From Clostridiaceae bacterium (GTDB lineage: Bacteria; Bacillota; Clostridia; Oscillospirales; Acutalibacteraceae): a stretch of DNA of 64,000 nt. Shown here piece by piece: positions 42,121 through 51,082 of the stretch; position 1 is the stretch's first letter; each line of letters opens with the position of its first letter. The notes beneath the pieces are model-generated. The model saw nothing but the letters and a program-made list of their open reading frames with translations, made no database searches and was not told the origin of the DNA. Where the stretch lies: contig JAEDFL010000001.1 in NCBI GenBank assembly GCA_016292785.1, forward strand, positions 1 to 64,000, read 5' to 3'. The position numbers and the translations under genes are program-made.

Positions 42121-42855
42121 ATGCTTGTTAAAACCTACAATCTTACCGACGATCCGGATATAACTTTGACCGCTTATATTCCCGATATTTCCGAGGAAAT
42201 GAAGAATATGAAAATAAAGCCCTCCGTGCTTGTGCTTCCGGGCGGAGCATATAAGTTCTGCTCCGATAGAGAAGCCGAGCCTATTGCTCTCGCTTATCTT
42301 GCAAAGGGCTTCAATGCTTTTGTTCTCAGGTATTCCCTGAACGAAAAGTCAGCCTTTCCTACTCCGTTAAACGACGCTTCAAAAGCCTTGAAATTTATCC
42401 GTGACAATGCCGCAGAGTTTTATACCGATCCTCAGAAGATTGCTGTTATCGGTTTTTCCGCAGGCGGTCATCTTGCGGCGGCTTTGAGCACGATGTCCGA
42501 TGATAAACCTAACGCCTGTATTCTCGGTTATCCATGTATTCTCAGCTCAACAAGTCCTATACTTGCGTCACCTGTTGAATCAGTTACGGATTATGTCACA
42601 GATAAAACTCCGCCGACCTTTATATTTGCCGCTTCAAATGACGGTGCGGTTCCGATAGAAAACTCGCTTTCTTATGCCGAGGCTCTGAACAGGAACGGAA
42701 TAAGCTTTGAATTACATATTTTTGAAGATGGCGATCACGGCTTTTCTCTCGGTACCGATGTTGTATGCTCAACAGAAGTGTTGCAGGAACGCTGTAAACC
42801 GAACACATATTGGCTTGACCGTTCCGTCCAATGGCTGAAAAAATTGTTTTCCTGA
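42121..42855 (+). CDS. Alpha/beta hydrolase, acetyl-xylan-esterase-like
   Basis: 244-aa cytoplasmic esterase of the BD-FAE/carbohydrate-esterase type. LPGGAYKFCSDREAEP is the oxyanion region, GFSAGGHLAAAL holds the nucleophile serine (about residue 117), the aspartate lies in SNDGAVP and the histidine in DGDHGF. It starts four bases after the MreB homologue, perhaps in one transcript. Likely deacetylates imported sugars; substrate uncertain. Confidence 0.85.
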   Translation: MLVKTYNLTDDPDITLTAYIPDISEEMKNMKIKPSVLVLPGGAYKFCSDREAEPIALAYLAKGFNAFVLRYSLNEKSAFPTPLNDASKALKFIRDNAAEFYTDPQKIAVIGFSAGGHLAAALSTMSDDKPNACILGYPCILSSTSPILASPVESVTDYVTDKTPPTFIFAASNDGAVPIENSLSYAEALNRNGISFELHIFEDGDHGFSLGTDVVCSTEVLQERCKPNTYWLDRSVQWLKKLFS

Positions 42856-42886
42856 TTTTGAATTATTTTCTGCTTGCAAAATATGT

Positions 42887-42915
42887 TTGACAAATCAAAC
42901 TTAGTTTTATATAAT
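42887..42915 (+). promoter_or_regulatory. Sigma-A promoter for glycosyltransferase
   Basis: TTGACA and TATAAT with a 17-base spacer, perfect hexamers. Confidence 0.75.
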
Positions 42916-42959
42916 TTTCAAGTGTAGTTTTTATCTTATTGAGCGAGGGAGATTTGCGG

Positions 42960-43868
42960 ATGGACACTCTGGTATCCGTCATTATACCGACTTATAAAAG
43001 AAAATTGGATTTTGTAAGCAAGGCCTTACAGTCTGTTTTAAACCAGACCTATCCCAACATCGAGATTGTTGTAATTGATGACAGTCCCGACGATTTCCCA
43101 TACCGTGATGATATCAAAAACTATATTGACGGGCTAAAAACCGATAGGATTTTATACATAAGGAACGAAAAGAATCTCGGCGGTTCCTTATCAAGAAACG
43201 TCGGTATATATGCCGCTCACGGCGACTATATCACATTCCTCGACGACGATGATGAATTTATGCCGAAAAAGGTTGAAAAACAGCTTAGTTTTATGCTGGA
43301 AAACGACTGTGATCTTTCCTTTTCAAATATGGTTTTATACAGAATGGACGGAAAGGTCTGCGATTACCGTGATCATAAGGGAATTAAAGCCTTTGACAAC
43401 GATACTCTGCTGAGATATCACCTGACCAAAAACCTCAGCGGCACTCCCAGCTTTATGTTTAGGACTGACAAACTCCGAGAAATAGGCGGATTTAAGGACG
43501 CAAAGATGGGGCAGGACTTCTTCCTGATGCTTAACGCCATTGAAGCCGGACTGAAAATCAGATATTTCAATTCCTGTGACGTCAAGGTTTATAAGCATAA
43601 CGACGGCGGTATTTCCCAGGGAAAGAACAAGATTGACGGTGAAAATATGCTTTATGAATTTAAAAAGCAGTATTTTGACAGGCTCAGCAAATCGGAGATT
43701 AGATATGTCAAGTTCCGTCATCTGATGGTTATGTTCGTTGCATACAAGAGAAATCATATGTACGGAAAAATGATCGGAAGTCTCATTCACGCATTTTTTA
43801 CTTCTCCCAAGGATTTTTTGAACGAGTGCTTCTCCTTTGCCAAAAACATAGTTACCTACAAGGATTAA
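42960..43868 (+). CDS. Family 2 glycosyltransferase
   Basis: 302-aa GT-A enzyme. Start ATG at 42960 after GAGGGAGA; a TTG at 42939 would precede that site. Core motifs: VSVIIPTYKRKLDFV, VVIDDSPDD and FLDDDDEFM (D-x-D, about residue 91), then an ED-like GQDFFLML catalytic region. No membrane segment. Product of a one-gene unit ended by the hairpin at 43881. Surface glycan target unknown. Confidence 0.88.
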   Translation: MDTLVSVIIPTYKRKLDFVSKALQSVLNQTYPNIEIVVIDDSPDDFPYRDDIKNYIDGLKTDRILYIRNEKNLGGSLSRNVGIYAAHGDYITFLDDDDEFMPKKVEKQLSFMLENDCDLSFSNMVLYRMDGKVCDYRDHKGIKAFDNDTLLRYHLTKNLSGTPSFMFRTDKLREIGGFKDAKMGQDFFLMLNAIEAGLKIRYFNSCDVKVYKHNDGGISQGKNKIDGENMLYEFKKQYFDRLSKSEIRYVKFRHLMVMFVAYKRNHMYGKMIGSLIHAFFTSPKDFLNECFSFAKNIVTYKD

Positions 43869-43880
43869 ATTGAATAACAC

Positions 43881-43922
43881 GACCTTCTCCGGGTAAAAAT
43901 TTTACTGTGAGGAGGTCTTTTT
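43881..43922 (+). promoter_or_regulatory. Terminator-like hairpin burying the sigG ribosome binding site
   Basis: GACCTTCTC pairs with GAGGAGGTC (9 bp, one G-U), and after a short mismatch GGTAA pairs with TTACT/TTTAC; five T follow. The 3' arm (43909-43915, GAGGAGG) is the sigG Shine-Dalgarno site. It can terminate the glycosyltransferase transcript and hide the site from ribosomes. Confidence 0.7.
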
Positions 43923-43923
43923 A

Positions 43924-44691
43924 ATGCAATACAAGAACAAGGTTGAGATCTGCGGAATTGATACTTCAAGTCTCAAGGTTTTGAAAGAGGAAAAAAAGCT
44001 TGAGCTAATTATAAGGGCGCATAACGGCGACAGAACCGCAAGAGATGAGATGATTCAGGGCAATCTGAAGCTTGTTCTGAGCGTTATTCAGCGATTTTCC
44101 AACCGAGGCGAGCCTCTTGACGACCTTTTTCAAGTCGGCTGTATGGGGCTTATAAAGGCCATTGACAATTTTAACACGGATCTTCAGGTAAGATTTTCGA
44201 CCTATGCCGTTCCGATGATTATCGGAGAGGTGCGTCGATATCTCAGGGATAACAATGCCGTCAGGGTGAGCAGATCGCTTAGAGACACGGCATACAAGGC
44301 AATTCAGGTCAGGGAAAGACTTTCCTCCGAGCTTAACCGCGAGCCAAAGGTCGAGGAGATCGCAAAAGAGCTTGATATAAGCAAGGAGGACGTTGTGATA
44401 GCTCTTGAGGCCATCGTCGAGCCTGTTTCGCTTTATGAACCCGTCTATAACGAGGGCGGCGACGCAATATATGTTATGGATCAGATCGGAGACAGCAACA
44501 CTCCCGACAGCTGGATGGACGAAATCCTCATCAGAGATTCGATAAAAAATCTTTCTCAAAGAGAAAAGAATATTCTGAATTTACGTTTTATGCTCGGTAA
44601 AACTCAAACCGAGGTCGCAAAGGAAATCGGCATTTCTCAGGCACAGGTCTCAAGGCTTGAAAAAGGAGCATTAAAAAAGATCAAGAACTGA
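43924..44691 (+). CDS. sigG: Forespore sigma factor SigG
   Basis: 255-aa sigma-70 family factor that runs late forespore gene expression, including spoVA genes. Start KVEICGIDTSSLKVLK is the SigG-specific N-terminus. Region 2 has NGNLKLVLSVIQRFSNRGE-like sequence, DDLFQVGCMGLIKAIDNFN and FSTYAVPMIIGEVRRYLRDN; region 4 has the HTH ISQAQVSRLEK. The usual upstream neighbours spoIIGA and sigE are absent here. Translation seems held back by the hairpin over its ribosome binding site. Confidence 0.95.
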   Translation: MQYKNKVEICGIDTSSLKVLKEEKKLELIIRAHNGDRTARDEMIQGNLKLVLSVIQRFSNRGEPLDDLFQVGCMGLIKAIDNFNTDLQVRFSTYAVPMIIGEVRRYLRDNNAVRVSRSLRDTAYKAIQVRERLSSELNREPKVEEIAKELDISKEDVVIALEAIVEPVSLYEPVYNEGGDAIYVMDQIGDSNTPDSWMDEILIRDSIKNLSQREKNILNLRFMLGKTQTEVAKEIGISQAQVSRLEKGALKKIKN

Positions 44692-44706
44692 AAAGGGGAG
44701 AGGACG

Positions 44707-45519
44707 TTGAAAAAAACACTTGAAACTCCGCTTTTACCGCAAGGTAAAGCAACCGTAGCTGTGTCCGGAAACGCAGTAAAGATTGTTTCAGCACTGAAAA
44801 ATACAAATACAGAGGTTTTTAAAACACCTGCAAATCCAAAGCTTGAACCGTCGGTTTCTTCCCATGCAGACTGCAACATTCTTCAGCTTGACCGTAACAA
44901 ATTTATTGCGGATAAAACCTCGGCTTTGTTATTGTCAGAATTATTTAAAAAAAATAATATTGTTAATTATTTAACAATAGGGCAGGAGAATGAAAAAATT
45001 GATTTTTCGAGAAATGACGAAAAGGTGAATATAATAATTGAAGAAATTGCTTCACCTTATCCCAACGAAGTGAGGATAAATGTAAAAAGAACCGGAAAAG
45101 CCATTGTCTGCAACACCAAATATGTATCCGAAAGCATTAAATCTTATTCCGATAACTATGGAATTGATCTGATCCATTCTAATCAAGGCTATGTCGGCTG
45201 TTCGTCCGTTTTAATATCCGATAACGCAGTTATGACTGATGACGAGTCTGTTTATTCTGCTTTCCGTCGAATAGGATTTGATTGCCTGATGCTTTCTAAG
45301 GGTCAGATAAAACTGAGCGGACACAATTACGGCTTTATCGGCGGAGCATGCGGTTTTATTGATAAAAAACTGATTGCGTTTACAGGCAGACTTAATACAC
45401 ATAGTGACGCAGAAAAAATCAAAGCATTTTTAAATAAATATAATGTAGATTATATCGAGCTGACGGACGAGCCGTTGACAGATGTCGGCGGAATAGTTCC
45501 GATACTTGAAGAAATATAA
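44707..45519 (+). CDS. GME-fold protein, DUF6873-like
   Basis: 270 aa. HADCNILQLD near residue 58, HSNQGYVGCSSVLIS near residue 155 and the SGHNYGFIGGACGFI segment fit the uncharacterised DUF6873 group, thought to have the guanidino-group-modifying (arginine deiminase-like) fold. The Asp/His/Cys residues could form a catalytic site, but this is inferred. TTG start at 44707 after GGGGAG, 15 bases behind sigG, so it may be forespore-expressed. A terminator follows. Confidence 0.65.
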   Translation: MKKTLETPLLPQGKATVAVSGNAVKIVSALKNTNTEVFKTPANPKLEPSVSSHADCNILQLDRNKFIADKTSALLLSELFKKNNIVNYLTIGQENEKIDFSRNDEKVNIIIEEIASPYPNEVRINVKRTGKAIVCNTKYVSESIKSYSDNYGIDLIHSNQGYVGCSSVLISDNAVMTDDESVYSAFRRIGFDCLMLSKGQIKLSGHNYGFIGGACGFIDKKLIAFTGRLNTHSDAEKIKAFLNKYNVDYIELTDEPLTDVGGIVPILEEI

Positions 45520-45554
45520 GATCGGTTGGTTTTATTACCTGCCGATCTATTTTA
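45519..45554 (+). terminator. Intrinsic terminator of sigG operon
   Basis: AGATCGG ... CCGATCT stem followed by ATTTTAT; it overlaps the stop codon. Confidence 0.75.
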
Positions 45555-45683
45555 TATTAAAAAAGACAAAACACACTCTTTTCTGTCAACATATCTTATT
45601 TTCCTAAAAATCTCACTTTTCTGACCGATTTTTGCTTTTTCAACTCCCCTATTTGATACAAAATATTTATTTTGTATCATTAC

Positions 45684-45712
45684 TTGATTTTTTAAAGGTA
45701 CTGTGATATAAT
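45684..45712 (+). promoter_or_regulatory. Sigma-A promoter for xerD
   Basis: TTGATT and TATAAT with a 17-base spacer. Confidence 0.6.
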
Positions 45713-45776
45713 GGTATTGCCCTACCGAAATGAGAGTATTTTTTTGGCAGGAAAAAAACTGTAAGGGCGGTTTAAT

Positions 45777-46763
45777 ATGCACAAGGAAGAATTTCATACT
45801 CTGCCTCAGAGCGTAATTGAGTTTTTGAATTATCTGTCGGTTGTCAGGAGCAAGTCCGAGCTTACTGTGCTTGAATACGCTTCCGACCTCAGACTTTTTT
45901 TCAGATTTATGCTTGTTTACCGAGGAATTGTTGCAAAGGATACCGAATTTGAAAAAATTGATATCAGCTTTATTGATCTTGATTTTATAAAAACCGTTAA
46001 AATCTCAGACGCTTACGCATTTCTCTCCTATTGCAGAAGCGAAAGAAAAAACGATTCGGCTTCAATCGCAAGGAAGGTTTCCTCGCTGCGTGCATTTTTT
46101 AAATATCTTTGCGTTAAGATGAAGCAAATTCCCGAAAATCCTATGGAGGAGCTTGAATCGCCCAAGCTGAAGAAAGCTCTGCCAAAGTATTTATCGCTCG
46201 AGGAAAGTATTCAGCTTCTTGATAGTATTGACGGCAGAGATAAAGAACGTGATTATGCAATTATTACTATCTTTCTCAACTGCGGACTTCGTCTTTCCGA
46301 GCTTTGCTCCCTGAATTATTCGGATATAAAAACCGACGGTACAATGACCGTTACGGGTAAAGGCAACAAGGAGCGAACGATTTACCTTAACGAGATGTGT
46401 GTAAATGCTGTCAAGGAGTATATGAAAGTTCGTCCTGTTGACGGAGTTAAGGATAAGCACGCTCTTTTTCTATCCAACAGAAAAAGCCGGATCAGCCCTA
46501 AGACTGTCCAGCATATTGTTGAAAAATTTATTGAAAAATCAGGGCTCGGCGACCGAGGCTATTCCACCCACAAGCTCAGGCACACCGCCGCAACCCTTAT
46601 GTATCAGAAAGGCGGCGTTGACGTACTGCTGATAAAAGATATTCTCGGTCACGAAAATCTTGCAACGACGGAGATTTATACTCATATCGTTGACGAACAG
46701 CTCAAAGACGCTGTTTCCTCTAACCCTCTGAATAAATTAAAAAGCAAAAAGACTTCCGAATAG
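45777..46763 (+). CDS. xerD: Tyrosine recombinase XerC/XerD family
   Basis: 328-aa site-specific recombinase that resolves chromosome dimers. N-terminal SAM-like DNA-binding domain (about 10-115); catalytic residues R172 (CGLRLSEL), H265 and R268 (HKLRHTAA), H292 (LGHENL) and Y301 (EIYTHI) are all present. The neighbour is a SpoIIM-like gene, as in other spore-formers, and no attachment site or phage gene adjoins, so it is a housekeeping Xer rather than an integrase. XerC versus XerD is not certain. Confidence 0.88.
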   Translation: MHKEEFHTLPQSVIEFLNYLSVVRSKSELTVLEYASDLRLFFRFMLVYRGIVAKDTEFEKIDISFIDLDFIKTVKISDAYAFLSYCRSERKNDSASIARKVSSLRAFFKYLCVKMKQIPENPMEELESPKLKKALPKYLSLEESIQLLDSIDGRDKERDYAIITIFLNCGLRLSELCSLNYSDIKTDGTMTVTGKGNKERTIYLNEMCVNAVKEYMKVRPVDGVKDKHALFLSNRKSRISPKTVQHIVEKFIEKSGLGDRGYSTHKLRHTAATLMYQKGGVDVLLIKDILGHENLATTEIYTHIVDEQLKDAVSSNPLNKLKSKKTSE

Positions 46764-47372
46764 ATATTCCAACACGGTTTTAACAGCCGAAGCAATAATT
46801 ACAAATATAAAATTCCTGAAGAAAGATTTATAGAAAGTATTAAATCCGTAATTCAGGAATTTTCCTGTTTTAGAGATACTTTTGATTATGTATTCGGACA
46901 TACATATGCTCTCACGGCAGCAAAGAACGATTGCAAGCAGACAAAGCACTCCGTAAGGGAAAATCATAATAATGCAGTAAGCCAGTCCTTTAAGCGTGTA
47001 TTCATTGTACAAATGATATGACACACAGCCGATAAGATAACCGTACACAAGAGGAACGGCATTGGTTATAAGAGAACCGAAAACCGAAAGTCCGAGAAAG
47101 AAAACTACTGTCAAAAAAATTGACGGTAATATAAGATAAAATATGAAATCGGAGCCGAGAGACATCGCATCTCTGCCGAGTACAACATTGTTGAAATAAC
47201 CGGTTACGGCTTGGAACAGCCTGCCCTCCCCTTTTCCCGTGAAACAGCCTGTCAGAATCCCTGCCAAAGAAAAAATGACAGGGATAATAATTTTCCAATT
47301 TGATAAAATATCCGAAATTTTCAGGCTGTATTTGTGAAAATTCAGCGTTTTTTTCGTTCCGATTACAGACAT
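46737..47372 (-). CDS. SpoIIM-like membrane protein
   Basis: 211-aa membrane protein with about five hydrophobic segments. Topology, length and the segment order (IFSLAGILTG, LGLSVFGSLITNAVPLVYG, KGLAYCIIMIFPYGVLCLL, final IIASAVKTVLEYL) resemble SpoIIM, part of the DMP complex that thins septal wall for engulfment. Adjacent xerD supports this, since the same pair occurs in Bacillus and Clostridium. The last 27 bases overlap the end of xerD on the opposite strand. Similarity is moderate. Confidence 0.65.
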   Translation of the reverse strand: MSVIGTKKTLNFHKYSLKISDILSNWKIIIPVIFSLAGILTGCFTGKGEGRLFQAVTGYFNNVVLGRDAMSLGSDFIFYLILPSIFLTVVFFLGLSVFGSLITNAVPLVYGYLIGCVSYHLYNEYTLKGLAYCIIMIFPYGVLCLLAIVLCCRESICMSEYIIKSISKTGKFLNYGFNTFYKSFFRNFIFVIIASAVKTVLEYLFGSLFAF

Positions 47373-47441
47373 AGCTTGTCAACTCCTTTGTAACAAGTTA
47401 TGCCGCAATATTTAAAAAAATACCGAAGAAATTAAGTATTT

Positions 47442-49193
47442 TCAACCCAAATCAGGCTTGTCAATGAATGTTACGGTACAGCGGTCGGAATGATCCGTTT
47501 CAAACACGATTATCTCGTTTTCATCCGGTTTCAGCATCGGCGCAGGAACATAAAGTGTTTTCTGCGGCCCTGCGGTGTTGAAATATCTTCCGAGATTGAA
47601 GCCGTTGACAAATACAACTCCCTTTGTAAAACCGTCAAGTCTCAGAAACGTGTCGCAGGGTTTTCCGTCAATATTCAGCGTACCCTTGAGGAAAGATGCG
47701 ACGTTTACCTCACCTGTTTCCTTATAAAATTTCAGCTCGGAAAGGTTGTCGAGCGGCAGAGGATACATATCCCAGCCGAAATGATACTGAAGCCCGAATC
47801 TGACGCCCCTGATGCCCTTTCTGTCCATTATTTTCGGTCCGTAGTTCACTCGTCCCATATTCTCGCAAAGTATGTCCAAACGGCAATTCTCGCCCTTTTC
47901 AAGAGAAAAGCTGACGGGCTTGCCGTCCCTTGTGCGTTCGTAGAAGCCTTTGTTTTCGCCGTCAATGAAAACAACCGCCCTGTCATGAACTGCGTCGAAT
48001 TTGATTTCATTTTCGTTTCTCGGCCCGTCAACAACGGTTGAATACAGGGTGAAGCCGTAATATTGACCGATATCCTCCATAAATTCGGGAGATGCCGAAT
48101 GAACAGGCTTTGAAAGTAGCTTTGCGGCTTCAAAAATACTGCACCTTTCATCAAGAATAACTTCACCGTAGGCTTTTTTCTCAGAATTTTTTACAGTCAA
48201 CTCCGGAAGCTTACCGAACTTTTCTTCGATAATCCTGCGTACCTCAAAATATGCCGGCGTCAGGTCGCCTGCCTCGGACAATAGAGCGTTATAATCATAG
48301 CTTGTTATTGTCGGCTCGTATTTATCGTAATAATTTGCACCGTTCATAAAGCCGAAATTTGTTCCGCCGTGGAACATATAAAAGTTAAGTGAAGCACCGC
48401 AGTCTATCATATCCTTGAACAGCTTTGCAACCTCTTTCGGATCTCTGACATGGTGTTCCTCATACCAGTGGTCGAACCAGCCAACCCAGTATTCACCGCA
48501 CATCAAAGGCTGATCCGGACGGAAATCATTGAGAACTTTGAAATTTTCTTCAGGATGTGAGCCGAAATTTGCAACACACGGATAATCGGGCAAGGTTCCG
48601 CCCTGAAGCATCGAATAAGAAGCTCCGTCCGATGTGAAAAGCAGACAGTCAACCCCGTTCTTCTTATATATATCGGCAATTTTCTGCATATATTCATGAT
48701 CGTCGCCATAGCTTCCGTACTCGTTTTCAATCTGCATCATAATAATGTTTCCGCCGTTTGTTGAAAGCTTGGGAACAATACGGCGCAACAGCTCGTTATA
48801 ATAACGCTCAACCTTAGAAATAAACAGCTCGTTATTACAGCGAACCGTCATATCCTTGTAGTTCAGAAGCCACGCAGGAAGTCCGCCCATCTCCCACTCG
48901 GCGCAAATGTACGGACCTGGACGGAGAATAACGTATAGTCCAAGCTCCCTTGCGATGTCGATATACGCTTCAAGATCAAGCATACCGGAAAAGTTGAATT
49001 TACCCTCCAGCGGCTCGTGCAAATTCCAGCAGGTGTAGGTTTCGACCGTGTTAAAACCACATTCCCTGAGCTTTAAAAGCCTGTCCTTCCAGTATTCTCT
49101 CGGTATTCTGAAATAGTGCATTGCGCCCGATATTATTGTAAATTCCTCGCCGTCGAGGAAGAATTTATTTCCTTTGTATGTTAAGACCGACAT
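47442..49193 (-). CDS. GH35 beta-galactosidase
   Basis: 583-aa cytoplasmic glycosidase. SGAMHYFRIPREYWKDRL, NTVETYTCWNLHEP and ILRPGPYICAEWEMGGLPAW are GH35 hallmarks; acid/base E in MQIENEYGSYG, nucleophile E in MCGEYWVGWFDHW, and HGGTNFG. The C-terminal third is made of beta-sandwich domains. No signal peptide. Own promoter; the GH35 gene is monocistronic. Expected to release beta-galactose from oligosaccharides. Confidence 0.92.
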   Translation of the reverse strand: MSVLTYKGNKFFLDGEEFTIISGAMHYFRIPREYWKDRLLKLRECGFNTVETYTCWNLHEPLEGKFNFSGMLDLEAYIDIARELGLYVILRPGPYICAEWEMGGLPAWLLNYKDMTVRCNNELFISKVERYYNELLRRIVPKLSTNGGNIIMMQIENEYGSYGDDHEYMQKIADIYKKNGVDCLLFTSDGASYSMLQGGTLPDYPCVANFGSHPEENFKVLNDFRPDQPLMCGEYWVGWFDHWYEEHHVRDPKEVAKLFKDMIDCGASLNFYMFHGGTNFGFMNGANYYDKYEPTITSYDYNALLSEAGDLTPAYFEVRRIIEEKFGKLPELTVKNSEKKAYGEVILDERCSIFEAAKLLSKPVHSASPEFMEDIGQYYGFTLYSTVVDGPRNENEIKFDAVHDRAVVFIDGENKGFYERTRDGKPVSFSLEKGENCRLDILCENMGRVNYGPKIMDRKGIRGVRFGLQYHFGWDMYPLPLDNLSELKFYKETGEVNVASFLKGTLNIDGKPCDTFLRLDGFTKGVVFVNGFNLGRYFNTAGPQKTLYVPAPMLKPDENEIIVFETDHSDRCTVTFIDKPDLG

Positions 49194-49210
49194 ACTATCA
49201 CCTCAAAAAA

Positions 49211-49239
49211 ATTATACAGGATAATTTTGTTCAGGTCAA
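49211..49239 (-). promoter_or_regulatory. Sigma-A promoter for GH35 gene
   Basis: Reading leftward, TTGACC and TATAAT with a 17-base spacer. Confidence 0.65.
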
Positions 49240-49240
49240 T

Positions 49241-49270
49241 AAAAAAGGACTGCCGAAGCAGTCCTTTTTT
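49241..49270 (-). terminator. Terminator of upp operon
   Basis: AAAAAAGGACTGC ... GCAGTCCTTTTTT perfect stem, eight bases past the upp stop codon. Confidence 0.9.
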
Positions 49271-49278
49271 GAAAATAT

Positions 49279-49908
49279 TTATTTTGTGCCGAAAATTCTG
49301 TCGCCTGCGTCACCGAGACCGGGAACAATGTAGCAATGCTCGTTTAGCTTCTCATCAAGAGCCGCGCAGTAAATATCAACGTCGGGATGAGCTTTTTGGA
49401 GAGCGGCAAGTCCTTCCGGAGCGGCGATAATACCCATAAACTTGATCGACTTGGGATTCCTTTCCTTGATAAGAGAAATTGCGTCGATTGCAGAGCCGCC
49501 TGTCGCAAGCATCGGATCAAGAACGATAACGTCACGCTCAGAAATATCAACAGGAAGCTTGCAGTAATACTCAACAGGCTTGAGAGTTTCAGGATCACGG
49601 TAAAGACCGATATGACCGACACGAGCCGACGGAACGAGAGAAAGAACGCCGTCCACCATGCCTAAACCTGCTCTGAGGATCGGAACGAATGCAAGCTTTT
49701 TGCCCTCAAGATTGTGAGCGACGCATTTGCAGATAGGTGTTTCGATCTCAACCTCCTGAACCGGAAGATCTCTTGTAGCTTCATAGCACTCAAGAGTTGC
49801 GATCTCACTTACCAAAGATCTGAAATCCTTGGAGGAAGTGTTTTTGTCTCTGAGGATAGAAAGCTTATGCTGGATAAGCGGATGGTTGGTAATGGTGACT
49901 GTTGACAT
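49279..49908 (-). CDS. upp: Uracil phosphoribosyltransferase
   Basis: 209-aa pyrimidine-salvage enzyme making UMP from uracil and PRPP. PRPP loop VIVLDPMLATGGSA (about 127-140), PILRAGLGMVDG and the uracil-binding YCAALDEKLNEHCYIVPGLG near the C-terminus. Length is normal. Last gene of a tsaE-tsaB-rpiB-upp run. Confidence 0.96.
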   Translation of the reverse strand: MSTVTITNHPLIQHKLSILRDKNTSSKDFRSLVSEIATLECYEATRDLPVQEVEIETPICKCVAHNLEGKKLAFVPILRAGLGMVDGVLSLVPSARVGHIGLYRDPETLKPVEYYCKLPVDISERDVIVLDPMLATGGSAIDAISLIKERNPKSIKFMGIIAAPEGLAALQKAHPDVDIYCAALDEKLNEHCYIVPGLGDAGDRIFGTK

Positions 49909-49925
49909 ATTTATACCTCCGTTAA

Positions 49926-50378
49926 TTAAAATGTACCGTTTTCAATCGCCGTAATCTGATCTACACGTCTTTGATGACGTCCGCCCTCAAATTCAGTATT
50001 GAGGAAAACATCGACCATCTCATTGGCAAGTCCTGCGCCCACAACTCTGCCGCCCATGCAAAGAATGTTTGCATCGTTGTGCAGTCTTGTGTATTTTGCG
50101 CTGAAATAATCGGAACAGCAAGCAGCGCGAACACCTTTTACCTTGTTTGCCGCCATGCTGATGCCTATTCCCGTGCCACAGCAGAGAATACCGAGAATCT
50201 TTTCATCGCTTTTTGTTACGGCATTGCCGACCTTAAATGCGATTTCCGCATAATCAACGGAATCCGTGCTGTGAGTTCCGTAATCGGTGATCTCGTAACC
50301 ACCGACCTCCTCAAGATGCTTTTTAATAGCCTCTTTAAGCTCAAATCCGCCGTGATCGGCTCCGATTGCAATTTTCAT
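49926..50378 (-). CDS. rpiB: Ribose-5-phosphate isomerase B
   Basis: 150-aa sugar isomerase of the pentose phosphate pathway. Motifs: IAIGADHGGFELKEAIKKHL at the start, CCGTGIGISMAANKVKGVRA (about 66-85; the Cys is the catalytic base) and the HNDANILCMGGR loop. Two bases separate it from tsaB, and 17 from upp. Supplies ribose-5-phosphate, hence PRPP for Upp. Confidence 0.95.
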   Translation of the reverse strand: MKIAIGADHGGFELKEAIKKHLEEVGGYEITDYGTHSTDSVDYAEIAFKVGNAVTKSDEKILGILCCGTGIGISMAANKVKGVRAACCSDYFSAKYTRLHNDANILCMGGRVVGAGLANEMVDVFLNTEFEGGRHQRRVDQITAIENGTF

Positions 50379-50380
50379 TG

Positions 50381-51082
50381 TTACACGCCCTTACTGAGTT
50401 TTTTATTCAATTCACGCTCTGCCTGAGGAAGTCTGAGATATTCGGGTACAAGCAAAGCGCTGTCGATATATTGATCCCGGGAAGCGTTCATTGCGCAGAA
50501 GCAAACGCCGACAGCCGACTGAAATCTGTCTGACGGAGCGGCTATGCGAATATCGCTGTCCCCATTTAATTTATTATAGCATATTTCCGCACCGTCGCCA
50601 ACAAAAAATTTAATTTTTTTATATTTTTTGAGTTCTTCGGTTACATTTTCAATAGAATCTGCGTTGTCCGGAGTTAATCTTGTTATTTTACCGTCCGTAA
50701 TATCGAATATAGCATTGTAAACCTGATTGCACCTCGCGTCCATCACACAGCAAGCAATGCAGTCGGTATCAACAAGATTATAAGCCATGGATTCAAGCGT
50801 CGATGTGCCGCAGACGGGGATTTTTTTGACATCAGCAAGCCCCTTTGCCGCCGCAACGCCAATTCTCACTCCGGTGAAAGAACCGGGACCTTTGTTTACG
50901 GCGATCAGGTCAATATCATCAAGAGAAGTATTTGAATACTTTAAAAGACTTTCAATCATCGGCATAAGTGTCTGAGAATGTGTAAGTCCGGTATTCGTAT
51001 AAAAGCAACCTAAAATCTTGTCTGCATCCGTTATTGCTGCGGAAGCTGATTTTGCCGAGCTGTCAATGCCCAATATTTTCAT
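50381..51082 (-). CDS. tsaB: tRNA t6A biosynthesis protein TsaB
   Basis: 233-aa ASKHA-fold partner of TsaD in making N6-threonylcarbamoyladenosine on tRNAs. Motifs: ILGIDSSAKSASAAI, HSQTLMPMIESLL and GPGSFTGVRIGVAAAKGLA (about 68-86). It overlaps tsaE by four bases. TsaD and TsaC are not in the window. Confidence 0.93.
   Translation of the reverse strand: MKILGIDSSAKSASAAITDADKILGCFYTNTGLTHSQTLMPMIESLLKYSNTSLDDIDLIAVNKGPGSFTGVRIGVAAAKGLADVKKIPVCGTSTLESMAYNLVDTDCIACCVMDARCNQVYNAIFDITDGKITRLTPDNADSIENVTEELKKYKKIKFFVGDGAEICYNKLNGDSDIRIAAPSDRFQSAVGVCFCAMNASRDQYIDSALLVPEYLRLPQAERELNKKLSKGV

Noticed and set aside
45777..46763. Integrase of the putative island at ssrA
   Set aside because: It is 21 kb away, next to a SpoIIM-like gene as in ordinary spore-former chromosomes, and looks like Xer.
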